A stretch of DNA of 64,000 bases from Lachnospiraceae bacterium. Its GTDB lineage: Bacteria; Bacillota; Clostridia; Lachnospirales; Lachnospiraceae. The stretch is taken from contig VSNG01000003.1 of the NCBI GenBank assembly GCA_009774175.1, positions 1 to 64,000 on the forward strand, in the 5' to 3' direction. Every line of letters begins with the position of its first letter. The first letter of the stretch is position 1. Made by a program: the position numbers and the translations under genes. The notes below the pieces were generated by a model, which ran no database searches, had not been told where the DNA came from, and saw only the letters and a list, made by a program, of their open reading frames with translations. This document shows positions 1 to 7,735 of the stretch, in pieces.

Positions 1-71
1 CCTCGATAGCTCAATGGTAGAGCACGCGGCTGTTAACCGCGGGGTTGTAGGTTCGAGCCCTACTCGGGGAG
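1..71 (+). tRNA. tRNA-Asn (GTT), first base missing
   Basis: The cloverleaf is visible: the anticodon loop ctgttaa gives anticodon GTT, and the T-loop is ttcgagc. The acceptor 3' strand tcgggga pairs with cctcga at the window start plus one base that lies just outside the window. CCA is not encoded. A hairpin terminator follows at 95-127. Confidence 0.93.
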
Positions 72-94
72 CTGGAAGTGAATAGTCCGGTCAG

Positions 95-127
95 AAAACC
101 TGTAGACGTATTGTTTGCAGGTTTTTT
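95..127 (+). terminator. Rho-independent terminator after tRNA-Asn
   Basis: AAAACCTG (95-102) pairs with CAGGTTTT (119-126), with a T-run on the 3' side. It lies 24 bases after the tRNA and is the natural end of that transcript. Confidence 0.7.
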
Positions 128-293
128 GTATTTTGCCGCTCCGTAAATAATATATGGCAAAAGTAACTGAAATCAAATTTTATGTAGTCGCGAGATTGAG
201 GTCGTATTGCATAGGACTCAGCCATCTCAGTGTCTCCTTCATTAGTTCGAAGAAGTTTTTCATAACAGAATTGCCATAACAATTGCTTTATTG

Positions 294-350
294 AAAGTAT
301 TCATTACACTATGAAAGTGTTCTTTCTTCATAATTTTGAATGCTTTTTTT
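294..350 (+). repeat. Nested dyad upstream of recombinase, terminator-like
   Basis: An outer arm AAAGTATTCA (294-303) pairs with TGAATGCTTT (337-346, one mismatch), and an inner arm ACACT/AGTGT (306-310, 316-320) sits within it. T residues follow to 350. Nothing else gene-like is seen between 128 and 410. It could terminate readthrough from the tRNA side or be a binding site for the recombinase encoded next; the sequence does not decide. Confidence 0.4.
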
Positions 351-410
351 TAATTAATGGCAGGATGACCAAAATATGATACTGTAACTAACATTTAAAA
401 GGGGGCTGCT

Positions 411-1034
411 ATGGAAAAATACGGTTATCTGAGAGTCTCATCAAAAGACCAGAATCTGGATCGGCAATATGCGGCATTGGCTTCATATGAAATACCGAAG
501 AAGAACATTTATGTGGATAAAATGTCAGGCAGAGATTTTCAGCGCAAGGCCTATCAGAAAATGATAAGGAATGTGAAAAGAGGCGATCTGATTATTGTTA
601 AGAGCATTGACAGACTGGGGCGTAATTATGATGACATTATGAAGGAGTGGAGAAAAATCACAAGAGATATTGGGGCTGATATAGAAGTGGTTGATATGCC
701 GTTGTTAAATACGCGGTCACGGGAGGATGATCTGACCGGCATTTTCATTGCCGATCTGGTTTTACAGATTTTGGCTTATGTGGCGGAGACGGAGAGAAAT
801 TTTATTAAGAGCCGGCAGGCGGAGGGAATCGCAGTGGCAAAGGCGAAGGGCGTTAAGTTTGGCTGTCGGAAAAAGGAGACGCCGGAAGCATTTGAACAGC
901 ATTATCTGTTGTGGAGAGAAGGCAAAATATCTACAAGACAGGCGGCGGAGGAACTGCGTATGAGTCATTCAACGTTTTATCGCAGATGCAAAGAGCGCGA
1001 AAAGGGGATAATGACAATTGATGGAAATGAATGA
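411..1034 (+). CDS. Serine recombinase (resolvase/invertase family)
   Basis: Small serine recombinase of 207 residues, the length usual for Tn3-type resolvases and Hin/Gin-type invertases. The catalytic serine is in RVSSKDQN (Ser10), with Arg8 and the SIDRLGRN motif (65-72; Arg68 and Arg71) also in place. A C-terminal helix-turn-helix is seen around STRQAAEELRMSHSTFYRR. The RBS is AGGGGG, eight bases before the ATG. No transposase or other mobile-element gene is next to it. The gene is followed by two related inverted-repeat sites with a 2-bp centre (1037-1074 and 1121-1158) and then by a cell-surface O-acylation unit, which suggests a site-specific inversion or resolution role rather than a transposon remnant. 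Family assignment is firm; role is inferred. Confidence 0.93.
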   Translation: MEKYGYLRVSSKDQNLDRQYAALASYEIPKKNIYVDKMSGRDFQRKAYQKMIRNVKRGDLIIVKSIDRLGRNYDDIMKEWRKITRDIGADIEVVDMPLLNTRSREDDLTGIFIADLVLQILAYVAETERNFIKSRQAEGIAVAKAKGVKFGCRKKETPEAFEQHYLLWREGKISTRQAAEELRMSHSTFYRRCKEREKGIMTIDGNE

Positions 1035-1036
1035 AG

Positions 1037-1074
1037 AATTTTGTAACAAAAAGTAGACAATGTGGTACAGGTAA
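1037..1074. repeat. Putative recombinase crossover site, left copy
   Basis: This imperfect site is centred on AG (1055-1056). Its core CAAAAAGTAGAC (1047-1058) recurs inverted at 1137-1148. Over 38 bases it matches the reverse complement of the right site at about 25 positions, counted by eye. It overlaps none of the recombinase codons. Confidence 0.45.
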
Positions 1075-1087
1075 AAAGATTAATATT

Positions 1088-1117
1088 TTGCGATACATAA
1101 ACCAACAGATTTATTAT
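1088..1117 (+). promoter_or_regulatory. Candidate promoter between the two repeat sites
   Basis: TTGCGA (1088-1093), an 18-base spacer and TATTAT (1112-1117) resemble a sigma-A promoter pointing at the acyltransferase gene. It sits between the two putative crossover sites. The match is moderate and no start site is known. Confidence 0.35.
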
Positions 1118-1120
1118 ATT

Positions 1121-1158
1121 TCATCTGTTTCAAAAAGTCTACTTTTTGAAACAGATGA
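1121..1158. repeat. Perfect 18+2+18 palindrome, putative crossover site
   Basis: TCATCTGTTTCAAAAAGT (1121-1138) and its exact reverse complement (1141-1158) flank the dinucleotide CT. Two inverted half-sites around an asymmetric 2-bp core is the architecture of serine recombinase crossover sites. No T-run follows, so a terminator is less likely. The region 1035-1338 otherwise shows no convincing gene. Confidence 0.6.
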
Positions 1159-1338
1159 TGTAGCGGAGGCATCGTATATACAGTGCATTATCTCAAATTA
1201 CAGACAGATGCAGTTGCTAAGAAAAAGAAGTGTATGGAAGCGGCATCAGTTCTTCCGGCAGTCAGATTGTGAATCAGAATTGCTGAATACGGGAGGATCA
1301 GTTGTCAGCATATACATATGATTCGGAATGGATGTAAG

Positions 1339-2757
1339 ATGCTGTTTAATTCTTTGGCTTATGCCGTTTTTTTGCCTGTTGTATTTATTCTATATTGGGT
1401 TATACCAACCAAGTATCGCTGGGTATTATTATTAATAGCCAGTTATTATTTTTATATGAGCTGGAATTACAAGTATGTTGTGTTGATTCTATTTACAACG
1501 ATTGTCAGTTATTCTGCCTCATTGCTCTTGGAACGAACGAAGAAGAAAGCCGGGAAGCATGTGATTGTAATGAGCTCTCTGGTACTATGCCTCGGTGTCT
1601 TATTTGTGTTCAAGTACTACAACTTTGCAATGGATACAATTGCTCATTTTTCTTTATTTGAGCCGCGATATCTGGATTTATTGTTACCTGTTGGTATTTC
1701 GTTTTACACTTTTCAGACACTAAGCTATGTTATTGATGTTTATAGAGGAGAGATATCCGCTGAAAAGCACTTTGGTAAATACGCAACATTTGTTTCATTC
1801 TTTCCACAATTGGTGGCAGGCCCAATTGAACGTTCATCAAATCTGTTGCCACAGATAAACAAAAAGCATGAATTTGACGCTGATAACATATACTACGGCA
1901 TTCGTTTAATTGTATGGGGCCTTTTTAAAAAGATGCTTATTGCAGATAATTTGGCGGTATTTGTTGATCTTGTTTATGGTGATATATATAGCTATACTGG
2001 TGGGACAATATTAATTGCCACTGTATTTTTTACTGTTCAGATATACTGTGATTTTTCAGGATATTCAGATATAGCAAGAGGCTCTGCAAAAATGTTCGGA
2101 ATAGAGCTGATGGAGAACTTTAAGAGCCCCTACTTTTCGACCAGTGTAAAGGATTTCTGGGGAAGATGGCATATTTCCCTTTCAAGCTGGTTTAAGGATT
2201 ATTTGTATATTCCTTTAGGTGGAAATCGAGTTACAAAAATAAGAAACTGCATAAATGTAATGATTATCTTTCTGGTTAGCGGTCTCTGGCATGGGGCAAG
2301 CTGGAACTTTGTCGTCTGGGGTGGAATACATGGTTTGGCGCAGGTGTATGAAAATGCCTTTGGGATTAAAAAAACGGAAGGTAATGATATATTTGTTTTT
2401 ATCAGAAGGATGGTTGTATTTGCATTTGTGTCATTTGCCTGGATATTTTTCAGAGTTGATAATATACGCGAGGGATTCTATGCCGCGTTTTCCATACTGG
2501 AGGGGATAGATCATCCTATTGGCTATTTGCGTGAAGGTTTCCAGGCAATGGGGCTTCACAGGGATTTTTTGCCGTATCTGGAATTGTATTTAGTTCCTTT
2601 ATTTGTATTTGATTTTGTTTCTCTGAAAAAGGATGTAATTGCATGGATTGGCACAAAGGGAGCAATAGTGCGGCACGGTTATATGGTAATTATTATACTC
2701 CTGCTGTTGTTTTATTGTTATGTGGGAGAATCAACTTTCGTGTATTTTCAGTTTTAG
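1339..2757 (+). CDS. MBOAT-family O-acyltransferase (AlgI-like)
   Basis: Polytopic membrane protein of about 472 residues that resembles AlgI/DltB-type acyltransferases, which move acyl (usually acetyl) groups across the membrane onto cell-surface polysaccharide. The N-terminus MLFNSLAYAVFLPVVF is typical of AlgI-like proteins. The conserved SGLWHGASWNFVVWGG block holds the family histidine at about residue 318, and other family segments (FPQLVAGPIER, DFSGYSDIARG, SPYFSTSVKDFWGRWHIS) are present. An ATG at 1318 is possible, but neither start has a strong RBS; 1339 fits the family. The next gene begins 11 bases downstream and encodes the expected SGNH partner. The acceptor polysaccharide is unknown. 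Confidence 0.9.
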   Translation: MLFNSLAYAVFLPVVFILYWVIPTKYRWVLLLIASYYFYMSWNYKYVVLILFTTIVSYSASLLLERTKKKAGKHVIVMSSLVLCLGVLFVFKYYNFAMDTIAHFSLFEPRYLDLLLPVGISFYTFQTLSYVIDVYRGEISAEKHFGKYATFVSFFPQLVAGPIERSSNLLPQINKKHEFDADNIYYGIRLIVWGLFKKMLIADNLAVFVDLVYGDIYSYTGGTILIATVFFTVQIYCDFSGYSDIARGSAKMFGIELMENFKSPYFSTSVKDFWGRWHISLSSWFKDYLYIPLGGNRVTKIRNCINVMIIFLVSGLWHGASWNFVVWGGIHGLAQVYENAFGIKKTEGNDIFVFIRRMVVFAFVSFAWIFFRVDNIREGFYAAFSILEGIDHPIGYLREGFQAMGLHRDFLPYLELYLVPLFVFDFVSLKKDVIAWIGTKGAIVRHGYMVIIILLLLFYCYVGESTFVYFQF

Positions 2758-2767
2758 GATGACTACA

Positions 2768-3844
2768 ATGAGTAAAAAAGATTTTTGTAAACTCCTTTTA
2801 AAGGCGCTTGTCTATGGAATAGCGATATTGTCGCTTATAATCGGTGTGAATTATGCGGTTGACGCCGCATCTGTAATCAGACCACAGCATACGCAGATGG
2901 CAAAGCTTTCTCTTGCGGGAAACATAGTTGCCGTACCGGAAAATTATAATGAGCGAGTTTATCAGATGTGCATTGTAAATAATTTTGGAGAGATTCCTGA
3001 AACCGTTGTAATCGGCAGCAGCAGAGGAATGTTTATTGGGGAGGAAGTAACCGGCTATAACAATATATATAATAATTGCGTTTCTGGAGCATGTCTGGAG
3101 GACTATTATGCATTATTAGGGTTATACTATGACAAATTTCATGTTTTGCCCAAAAGAGTGATTATTGAAACTTCACCTTGGGTATTTTATGCGGGCAACC
3201 CCGAAGGAAGGTGGCGGGAGGATAGTAGATATTATGATTCAGCCTGTTCATTTTTTGAAAGAGTTAATGGAGAAGAACTGATAGAAAACAGTAATACAGA
3301 CGCTGAAAATCCGTATATTTCACTTTCGTACTTTAGATATAACATTGCACAGTGGAAGGAACAGGGGTATAAGCTTTTAAAGGAAGACGCAAGAATCAGC
3401 ATTGACGTTACAGAGGCGGCCGATTATCCGGATGGAACAAGAAGATATCAAGCGTCATCAGAGAATGAAAGCAAGGATAGACTAAATAAGGTATTATCTA
3501 CAAGCGGCGCCTGTACATATCAAAATAGTAACGACATGATGGAAATAGATCCTGAGAAATCATTTGGATATGAAAATTTAATTGATTATCTTCAAAACAA
3601 TGGAACAGAAGTAATCATCTATATGTCGCCGTTTAGCGTGACCCAGTGTAAATATTCTTTTGATGATAATCTGAACCCGGGATTTTTATTGGCATATGAT
3701 TATATCATTAATTTTGCCAGAAACAGAAATTTAGAAGTTCATGGTGGGTATGATGCGAGGGAGTTTGATTTATCCGACATACGGTTTATGGATTTTATGC
3801 ATCTTGACAGGACAGGTACAAATTTCGTCTGGAATTATAAATAA
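2768..3844 (+). CDS. SGNH/AlgX-DltD-like partner of MBOAT acyltransferase
   Basis: About 358 residues with one N-terminal membrane segment (roughly 10-30), the rest predicted outside the membrane. The VVIGSSRGMF motif (about 80-88) looks like the nucleophile block of SGNH-type O-acetyl transferases/esterases, and DFMHLDRTG near the C-terminus supplies an Asp-x-x-His pair. Proteins of this kind accept the acyl group from an MBOAT partner and place it on the glycan. The start at 2768 is chosen because TAGGATGA lies at good spacing; an in-frame ATG at 2759 is an alternative. It is followed by a terminator hairpin, so the unit appears to be two genes. Confidence 0.75.
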   Translation: MSKKDFCKLLLKALVYGIAILSLIIGVNYAVDAASVIRPQHTQMAKLSLAGNIVAVPENYNERVYQMCIVNNFGEIPETVVIGSSRGMFIGEEVTGYNNIYNNCVSGACLEDYYALLGLYYDKFHVLPKRVIIETSPWVFYAGNPEGRWREDSRYYDSACSFFERVNGEELIENSNTDAENPYISLSYFRYNIAQWKEQGYKLLKEDARISIDVTEAADYPDGTRRYQASSENESKDRLNKVLSTSGACTYQNSNDMMEIDPEKSFGYENLIDYLQNNGTEVIIYMSPFSVTQCKYSFDDNLNPGFLLAYDYIINFARNRNLEVHGGYDAREFDLSDIRFMDFMHLDRTGTNFVWNYK

Positions 3845-3889
3845 TTAACATTTTTGTTTTATTATTTGCATATAGAAGGAAACTACCCC

Positions 3890-3938
3890 ATGTTCAGCTT
3901 TGAATAGCATACCGCCATTCAAAGCTGAACATATTTCT
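3890..3938 (+). terminator. Terminator after O-acylation genes
   Basis: ATGTTCAGCTTTGAAT (3890-3905) pairs exactly with ATTCAAAGCTGAACAT (3916-3931) around a 10-base loop, followed on the + strand by T-rich atttcttt. It also lies just past the end of the convergent permease gene. Confidence 0.75.
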
Positions 3939-5186
3939 TTATTTTGTCCGGTATTTTGCATAAGAATAAACCGCCAGTCCTGCAAACAGCGGGATTTCCA
4001 CTGCATATGCGCAGAGCATTACGTGTGGCAGCCAGATGGCGGCAGAGCCGATGTTCCAGAAATTAAAATCAGCGGCGGCATACAGTATGCTGGTCTGCAA
4101 ACTGACGGCGCTGGCGGGCAGGATGCTGTAAATCCAGAGGCCGGTCTCTTTTGGCAGAGCCATGTAAATAATGATCGGCATAATGCAGAACAGAAGCGCG
4201 GTGGACAGGCAGGCTGCGATGTTTCTGAATCTCGATGAAAGGAACGCGGTAAGGCTGACCACGGCCAAAAGACTGAGCAGCCCGGAAACGGCGACAAAAT
4301 TCTGCAACTGTCCGATGTTCCAGTCTGGCAGATTGATAATGGAATACAGCATCTGCATGGAAGTCCCGGTGCATTCCCAGCCCCAGAGACTGTTTGATAC
4401 AAGGATGTACACAGCGGCGCAAAGACAGTATGCGGTTCCACAGATCAAAAACGCAGCCAGAATTTTGATGCAGGCAAATTTTGTTTTTCCGTATTTGGTG
4501 CAGCGGAAGATATCGTCCGCGCCGGTCTGATAATCGGATGTGAAAAGAGGCGCGGCGATGACGGTACAGAAAAGCACAATAAAAAAGGCAAGGAAAATCT
4601 CATAATCCATGGCGTTTGTGCTGTATCCCGGAAAAAACTGATAGGGCTTTTCCACCTGATTGTACGAGTCAACAGCGGCCTGCCTGGCAGCCGGATGATC
4701 CTTTTGTTCCTGTTTCATCAAAGATACGATCCGTTCCCCGCATACGCTGTAATAGTCGTCCACTTTTTCAGGAACTATTTCCATCATGCCCGGTGCAACT
4801 CCGGTATTCGGATCGGCAAAGGCTTCTCTGATCCCATGCAGAAGCGGCGCATAGGGAAGGATTTCCGATTCGTAAACACCGTCGGGCAGATCATAGGAAG
4901 TATCCACGCCGTATCGTGATAGACAGGCCTGATACTCTTCCAGGGCTGCCCGTACTTTTTCAGATGTGACGGTTCCGGCAATATCCGCCTGCAGCTGCTT
5001 CTCATAGGCAATGGATGGCAATCCCTTAAGGGTAACTGTTTTGCCTTCTGTGTCGATATAGCTGTTTAAGGAAAAGGTAACGGGCAGCCACGCCAGAAGG
5101 AAAGAAAGCAGCAGGGCGGCGGACAGCAAAATTACAGTCAGCCTTGTTTTCAGGATTCTTTTTAATTCCACTTTTAATAAACGCAT
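3939..5186 (-). CDS. ABC transporter permease (ABC-2-like)
   Basis: About 415 residues. One membrane helix lies near the N-terminus after the basic start MRLLKVELKRILKTR, followed by a large extracytoplasmic domain (about 40-200) and then a block of five or so helices. This is the ABC-2-type permease layout often seen with antibiotic-efflux or lantibiotic-immunity ATPases. Start 5186 is preferred over 5228 because AAAGGAG lies just upstream; it overlaps the end of the ATPase gene by 13 bases, indicating translational coupling. It is the last gene of the minus-strand ECF-sigma operon. The substrate is unknown. Confidence 0.8.
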   Translation of the reverse strand: MRLLKVELKRILKTRLTVILLSAALLLSFLLAWLPVTFSLNSYIDTEGKTVTLKGLPSIAYEKQLQADIAGTVTSEKVRAALEEYQACLSRYGVDTSYDLPDGVYESEILPYAPLLHGIREAFADPNTGVAPGMMEIVPEKVDDYYSVCGERIVSLMKQEQKDHPAARQAAVDSYNQVEKPYQFFPGYSTNAMDYEIFLAFFIVLFCTVIAAPLFTSDYQTGADDIFRCTKYGKTKFACIKILAAFLICGTAYCLCAAVYILVSNSLWGWECTGTSMQMLYSIINLPDWNIGQLQNFVAVSGLLSLLAVVSLTAFLSSRFRNIAACLSTALLFCIMPIIIYMALPKETGLWIYSILPASAVSLQTSILYAAADFNFWNIGSAAIWLPHVMLCAYAVEIPLFAGLAVYSYAKYRTK

Positions 5187-6073
5187 GAGAAACTCCTTTC
5201 TGTCGACGTTTCCTGTGGAAACAGCCATAAATACAAATCTTCCAGATGGGGCGGCTGGGTTTTACTCCCTTCGGTACAAGGAGCGTCGGCCAGATAACGG
5301 ATGGAAACAAGACCGTTTTCTTCGTTGCGGATATTGACAATCGGCAGTTTTTCCTCATAGGACGAAAGACGGTTCATAGGTATCCGGGCAGTCCAGACTT
5401 TTCCCGCCACCAGTTTTACCAGCTCTTCGGTAGATCCCTTTGCGAGAAGCCTGCCCTCCTTCATAACTGCGTTTTGCATGGCGATATATTCCACATCGGA
5501 AACAATATGCGTGGAAATTAAGACAATGCGGTCATGGGCAAATTCAGAGAGCAGCTTGCGGAATCTGACTCGTTCTCCGGGATCAAGTCCGCTGGTAGGT
5601 TCGTCCAGAATTAAAACCTCCGGCTCGTTCAGCAGAGCCTGTGCAATGCCCACCCGTCGTTTCATGCCGCCGGACAGCTTTGCTATTTTTTTGTTTCGTA
5701 CATGGGACAGCGTAAGCTGCTCAAGCAGTTTACTGATGCGGCGTTTACTGTCTCTGGCGGTAAGGCCTTTCAGAACCGCAACATATTCCAGATAATCTTT
5801 TACGGTAAATTCAGGATAGAAGCCAAATTCCTGAGGAAGATAGCCGAATATGTCCCGATAGCTTTCTTTCAGTTCATTTATGGGGATGCCGTCGTAGAGG
5901 ATTTGTCCGGCAGTGGGTTTCATGATGCCGGCAATCATCCGCATAAGGGTAGTTTTTCCGGCGCCGTTTGCGCCCAGAAGCCCCCATACGCCGGGGGTGA
6001 TCCGCAGGGAAATGTCGTCTACTGCGGTTAAGTCCTTAAATTGTTTTGAAACGTGTTCCATATATAATTCCAT
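5174..6073 (-). CDS. ABC transporter ATP-binding protein
   Basis: Single ABC ATPase domain of 299 residues. It has Walker A GANGAGKT (34-41), the ABC signature LSGGMKRRVGIA, Walker [14 protein letters not shown] and the switch histidine in ISTHIVSDVEY. The shortened first strand and the GVWGLLGANGAGKTTLMRM block are typical of ATPases paired with ABC-2 permeases. The RBS is GGAGGAG. It is encoded between the membrane protein and the permease and presumably powers that permease. The C-terminal 70 or so residues are an accessory domain of unknown role. Confidence 0.93.
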   Translation of the reverse strand: MELYMEHVSKQFKDLTAVDDISLRITPGVWGLLGANGAGKTTLMRMIAGIMKPTAGQILYDGIPINELKESYRDIFGYLPQEFGFYPEFTVKDYLEYVAVLKGLTARDSKRRISKLLEQLTLSHVRNKKIAKLSGGMKRRVGIAQALLNEPEVLILDEPTSGLDPGERVRFRKLLSEFAHDRIVLISTHIVSDVEYIAMQNAVMKEGRLLAKGSTEELVKLVAGKVWTARIPMNRLSSYEEKLPIVNIRNEENGLVSIRYLADAPCTEGSKTQPPHLEDLYLWLFPQETSTERSFSCVY

Positions 6074-6166
6074 GGTCTGACTCCTCCGTAATTAATGGCC
6101 GTTTTTGGAGCTGCGGCATGATATCGTTTCCTATGCTGTGGGAATGTCTTCCGGCAGCAGGTATGG

Positions 6167-6940
6167 TCAGGCGATCTGCGTTTCCGTATAAGAGGACGCG
6201 TGCATAACATAGCGGAGCTGTCCCGCGCAGAAAATCAAAAGAAGGGCGCATATCGCCATCCAGGCCGCCCAAGGCAGCGGTTGAAAGAAAAATGCATACT
6301 GTTCGGTGAAAACCGAAGACAGCAGTATCAACAGGGAACAGAAAAGGAGACTTCCCCTGAAAAACTGTCCGGGCGGAAGGTGGCCAAGCATAAACAGGCA
6401 GCCGCCGCAGGCTGACAGGAAAGGAACGCATAAACATAAAATGGCGCTGTCTGCCGGTAAAGCGGTTTTTATAATTGTGGTAAGAAAAATACCTGTCAGC
6501 AGACAGAGATCTCCGGCGCCAATGACGATCAGTCTTGCCAGCAGCAGCTTAACGGAGGAAAAACGTGCCGCCGCTTCTATTTCCTGCATTCGGTAACGGG
6601 CACAACGATAGAGCATGGGCAGCGCTGTCATACAAACCGCGACGGACAGACACAACAGCAGCCGGGCCAGATGGCGTGGATTTTTCATATAATCGGAAAA
6701 ATCGGAAAGGATGCTGACTGCCGCCAACAAAAAGAGTCCCTGTATGCTCCAGATTTTCCAGCCGATATAAATAATCTGCTTTTGCAAAAAACGTGGGAAC
6801 GAAATCCGTTTTCGACTTTGCTTTTTTGACAGTTCTTTTTCGGCAAGCAAAAGCGTGCTTGCCAAAAGCGTTTCATTGGATGGGACGGGAGATTCCTGTA
6901 AAATTTGTTTTAGCTGTCCTTCCAGAAGTTTCTTTTTCAC
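6167..6940 (-). CDS. Six-helix membrane protein, possible anti-sigma factor
   Basis: 257 residues of no family I recognise. The first 60 or so residues are hydrophilic and rich in Lys/Glu/Ser, followed by about six hydrophobic segments. Its start overlaps the sigma-factor stop by four bases (ATGA), so the two are translationally coupled. In ECF operons the partner gene is commonly the anti-sigma factor, with a cytoplasmic N-terminus and membrane helices. That fits the topology here, but no anti-sigma motif (for example a zinc-binding HxxxCxxC) is visible. It may instead be a second membrane subunit for the ABC pair downstream. Confidence 0.7.
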   Translation of the reverse strand: MKKKLLEGQLKQILQESPVPSNETLLASTLLLAEKELSKKQSRKRISFPRFLQKQIIYIGWKIWSIQGLFLLAAVSILSDFSDYMKNPRHLARLLLCLSVAVCMTALPMLYRCARYRMQEIEAAARFSSVKLLLARLIVIGAGDLCLLTGIFLTTIIKTALPADSAILCLCVPFLSACGGCLFMLGHLPPGQFFRGSLLFCSLLILLSSVFTEQYAFFFQPLPWAAWMAICALLLIFCAGQLRYVMHASSYTETQIA

Positions 6941-7512
6941 AATAGTCCTCCTTTCTTTTTGCGGGCGGATTTCATTTCCGATGGGGCAATTTCTGCTTTC
7001 AGTTTTTTTAAGGCCGCGCGCAGTCTGGATTGTACGGTTCCGAGGGGGAGTTTCAGAATCTCTGCAATTTCACGTATGGTCAGCTCCTGTCCGTATCGCA
7101 GCAGGACGATTTCCCGCGACTCTTTTGGCAGACACGCCACAAGTTGCTTCAATGTCATGTCGGAGTGGACGGTTTCGAATGCCGGTTCCGCGCAGGCGGG
7201 TTCGATGCCCGATTCCTCCAGCGATACGTCGGCAGACCGGCTTTTTCGCTGCATGTCGATACAGGTGTTTGCGGCAATCCGATAGAGAAAGGCTTTGAAT
7301 CTGCCCTTGTGCGTATAGCGGTCAAAATAGCGGATCATTTTCAGAAATGTTTCCTGTACGGCATCTTCTGCAAGAGACTTATTGGGAGCGTGCCAGAGAC
7401 AGTAGCGCAGAATTTCAGGATAGAACATTTTGATCAGCTCATCTGCCGCGTGGATATCTCCCTGTGCCATTCTTTGTAGTAATTCCTCTTCGCGTTTCAA
7501 AATTACCTCCAT
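6937..7512 (-). CDS. ECF-type sigma-70 family RNA polymerase sigma factor
   Basis: 191 residues with the two ECF domains. Region 2 is recognised in LAEDAVQETFLKMIRYFDRY and FLYRIAANTCIDMQRK. Region 4 is in LPKESREIVLLRYGQELTIREIAEILKLPLGTVQSRL, which contains the -35-binding helix-turn-helix. It heads a four-gene minus-strand operon with a membrane protein and an ABC-2-type transporter, an arrangement that suggests envelope-stress or antimicrobial-peptide response. The RBS of the first ATG is weak (AAGGA is about 17 bases away), so a start slightly downstream (Met15) cannot be excluded. The 223-base divergent spacer to the symporter gene shows no certain ECF promoter. Confidence 0.92.
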   Translation of the reverse strand: MEVILKREEELLQRMAQGDIHAADELIKMFYPEILRYCLWHAPNKSLAEDAVQETFLKMIRYFDRYTHKGRFKAFLYRIAANTCIDMQRKSRSADVSLEESGIEPACAEPAFETVHSDMTLKQLVACLPKESREIVLLRYGQELTIREIAEILKLPLGTVQSRLRAALKKLKAEIAPSEMKSARKKKGGLL

Positions 7513-7735
7513 GCCGAAGTGATTTTATTCCTTCCGGCTTTTCCGGGGAAGTCCCTTCATAAGTATATAACGAAACAGGGGTGGCAAAATGTTTACCTTT
7601 TTTAAGTGTCATTCCGAAAGCCTGCGAAAATCATTACGCGCCGGACAGCTATTGGGGATTTTGATCTTTTTTGTAGTATTTCGCGTATAAGCATAGTATA
7701 CTTATAGTATCTGAGGAAGAGGGGGACGTATACAT

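Noticed and set aside
91..282. 63-residue frame on the minus strand after tRNA-Asn
   Set aside because: Its end overlaps the tRNA terminator, it has no RBS of note and resembles no family.
1031..1321. 96-residue frame overlapping the recombinase stop by ATGA
   Set aside because: It has no recognisable domain, its composition is that of noncoding AT-rich DNA, and it runs through the 18+2+18 palindrome. The overlap is probably chance.
3890..3931. Inverted repeat read as an insertion-sequence end
   Set aside because: It has hairpin geometry with a T-rich tail on the + strand and no transposase nearby, so it fits a terminator better.
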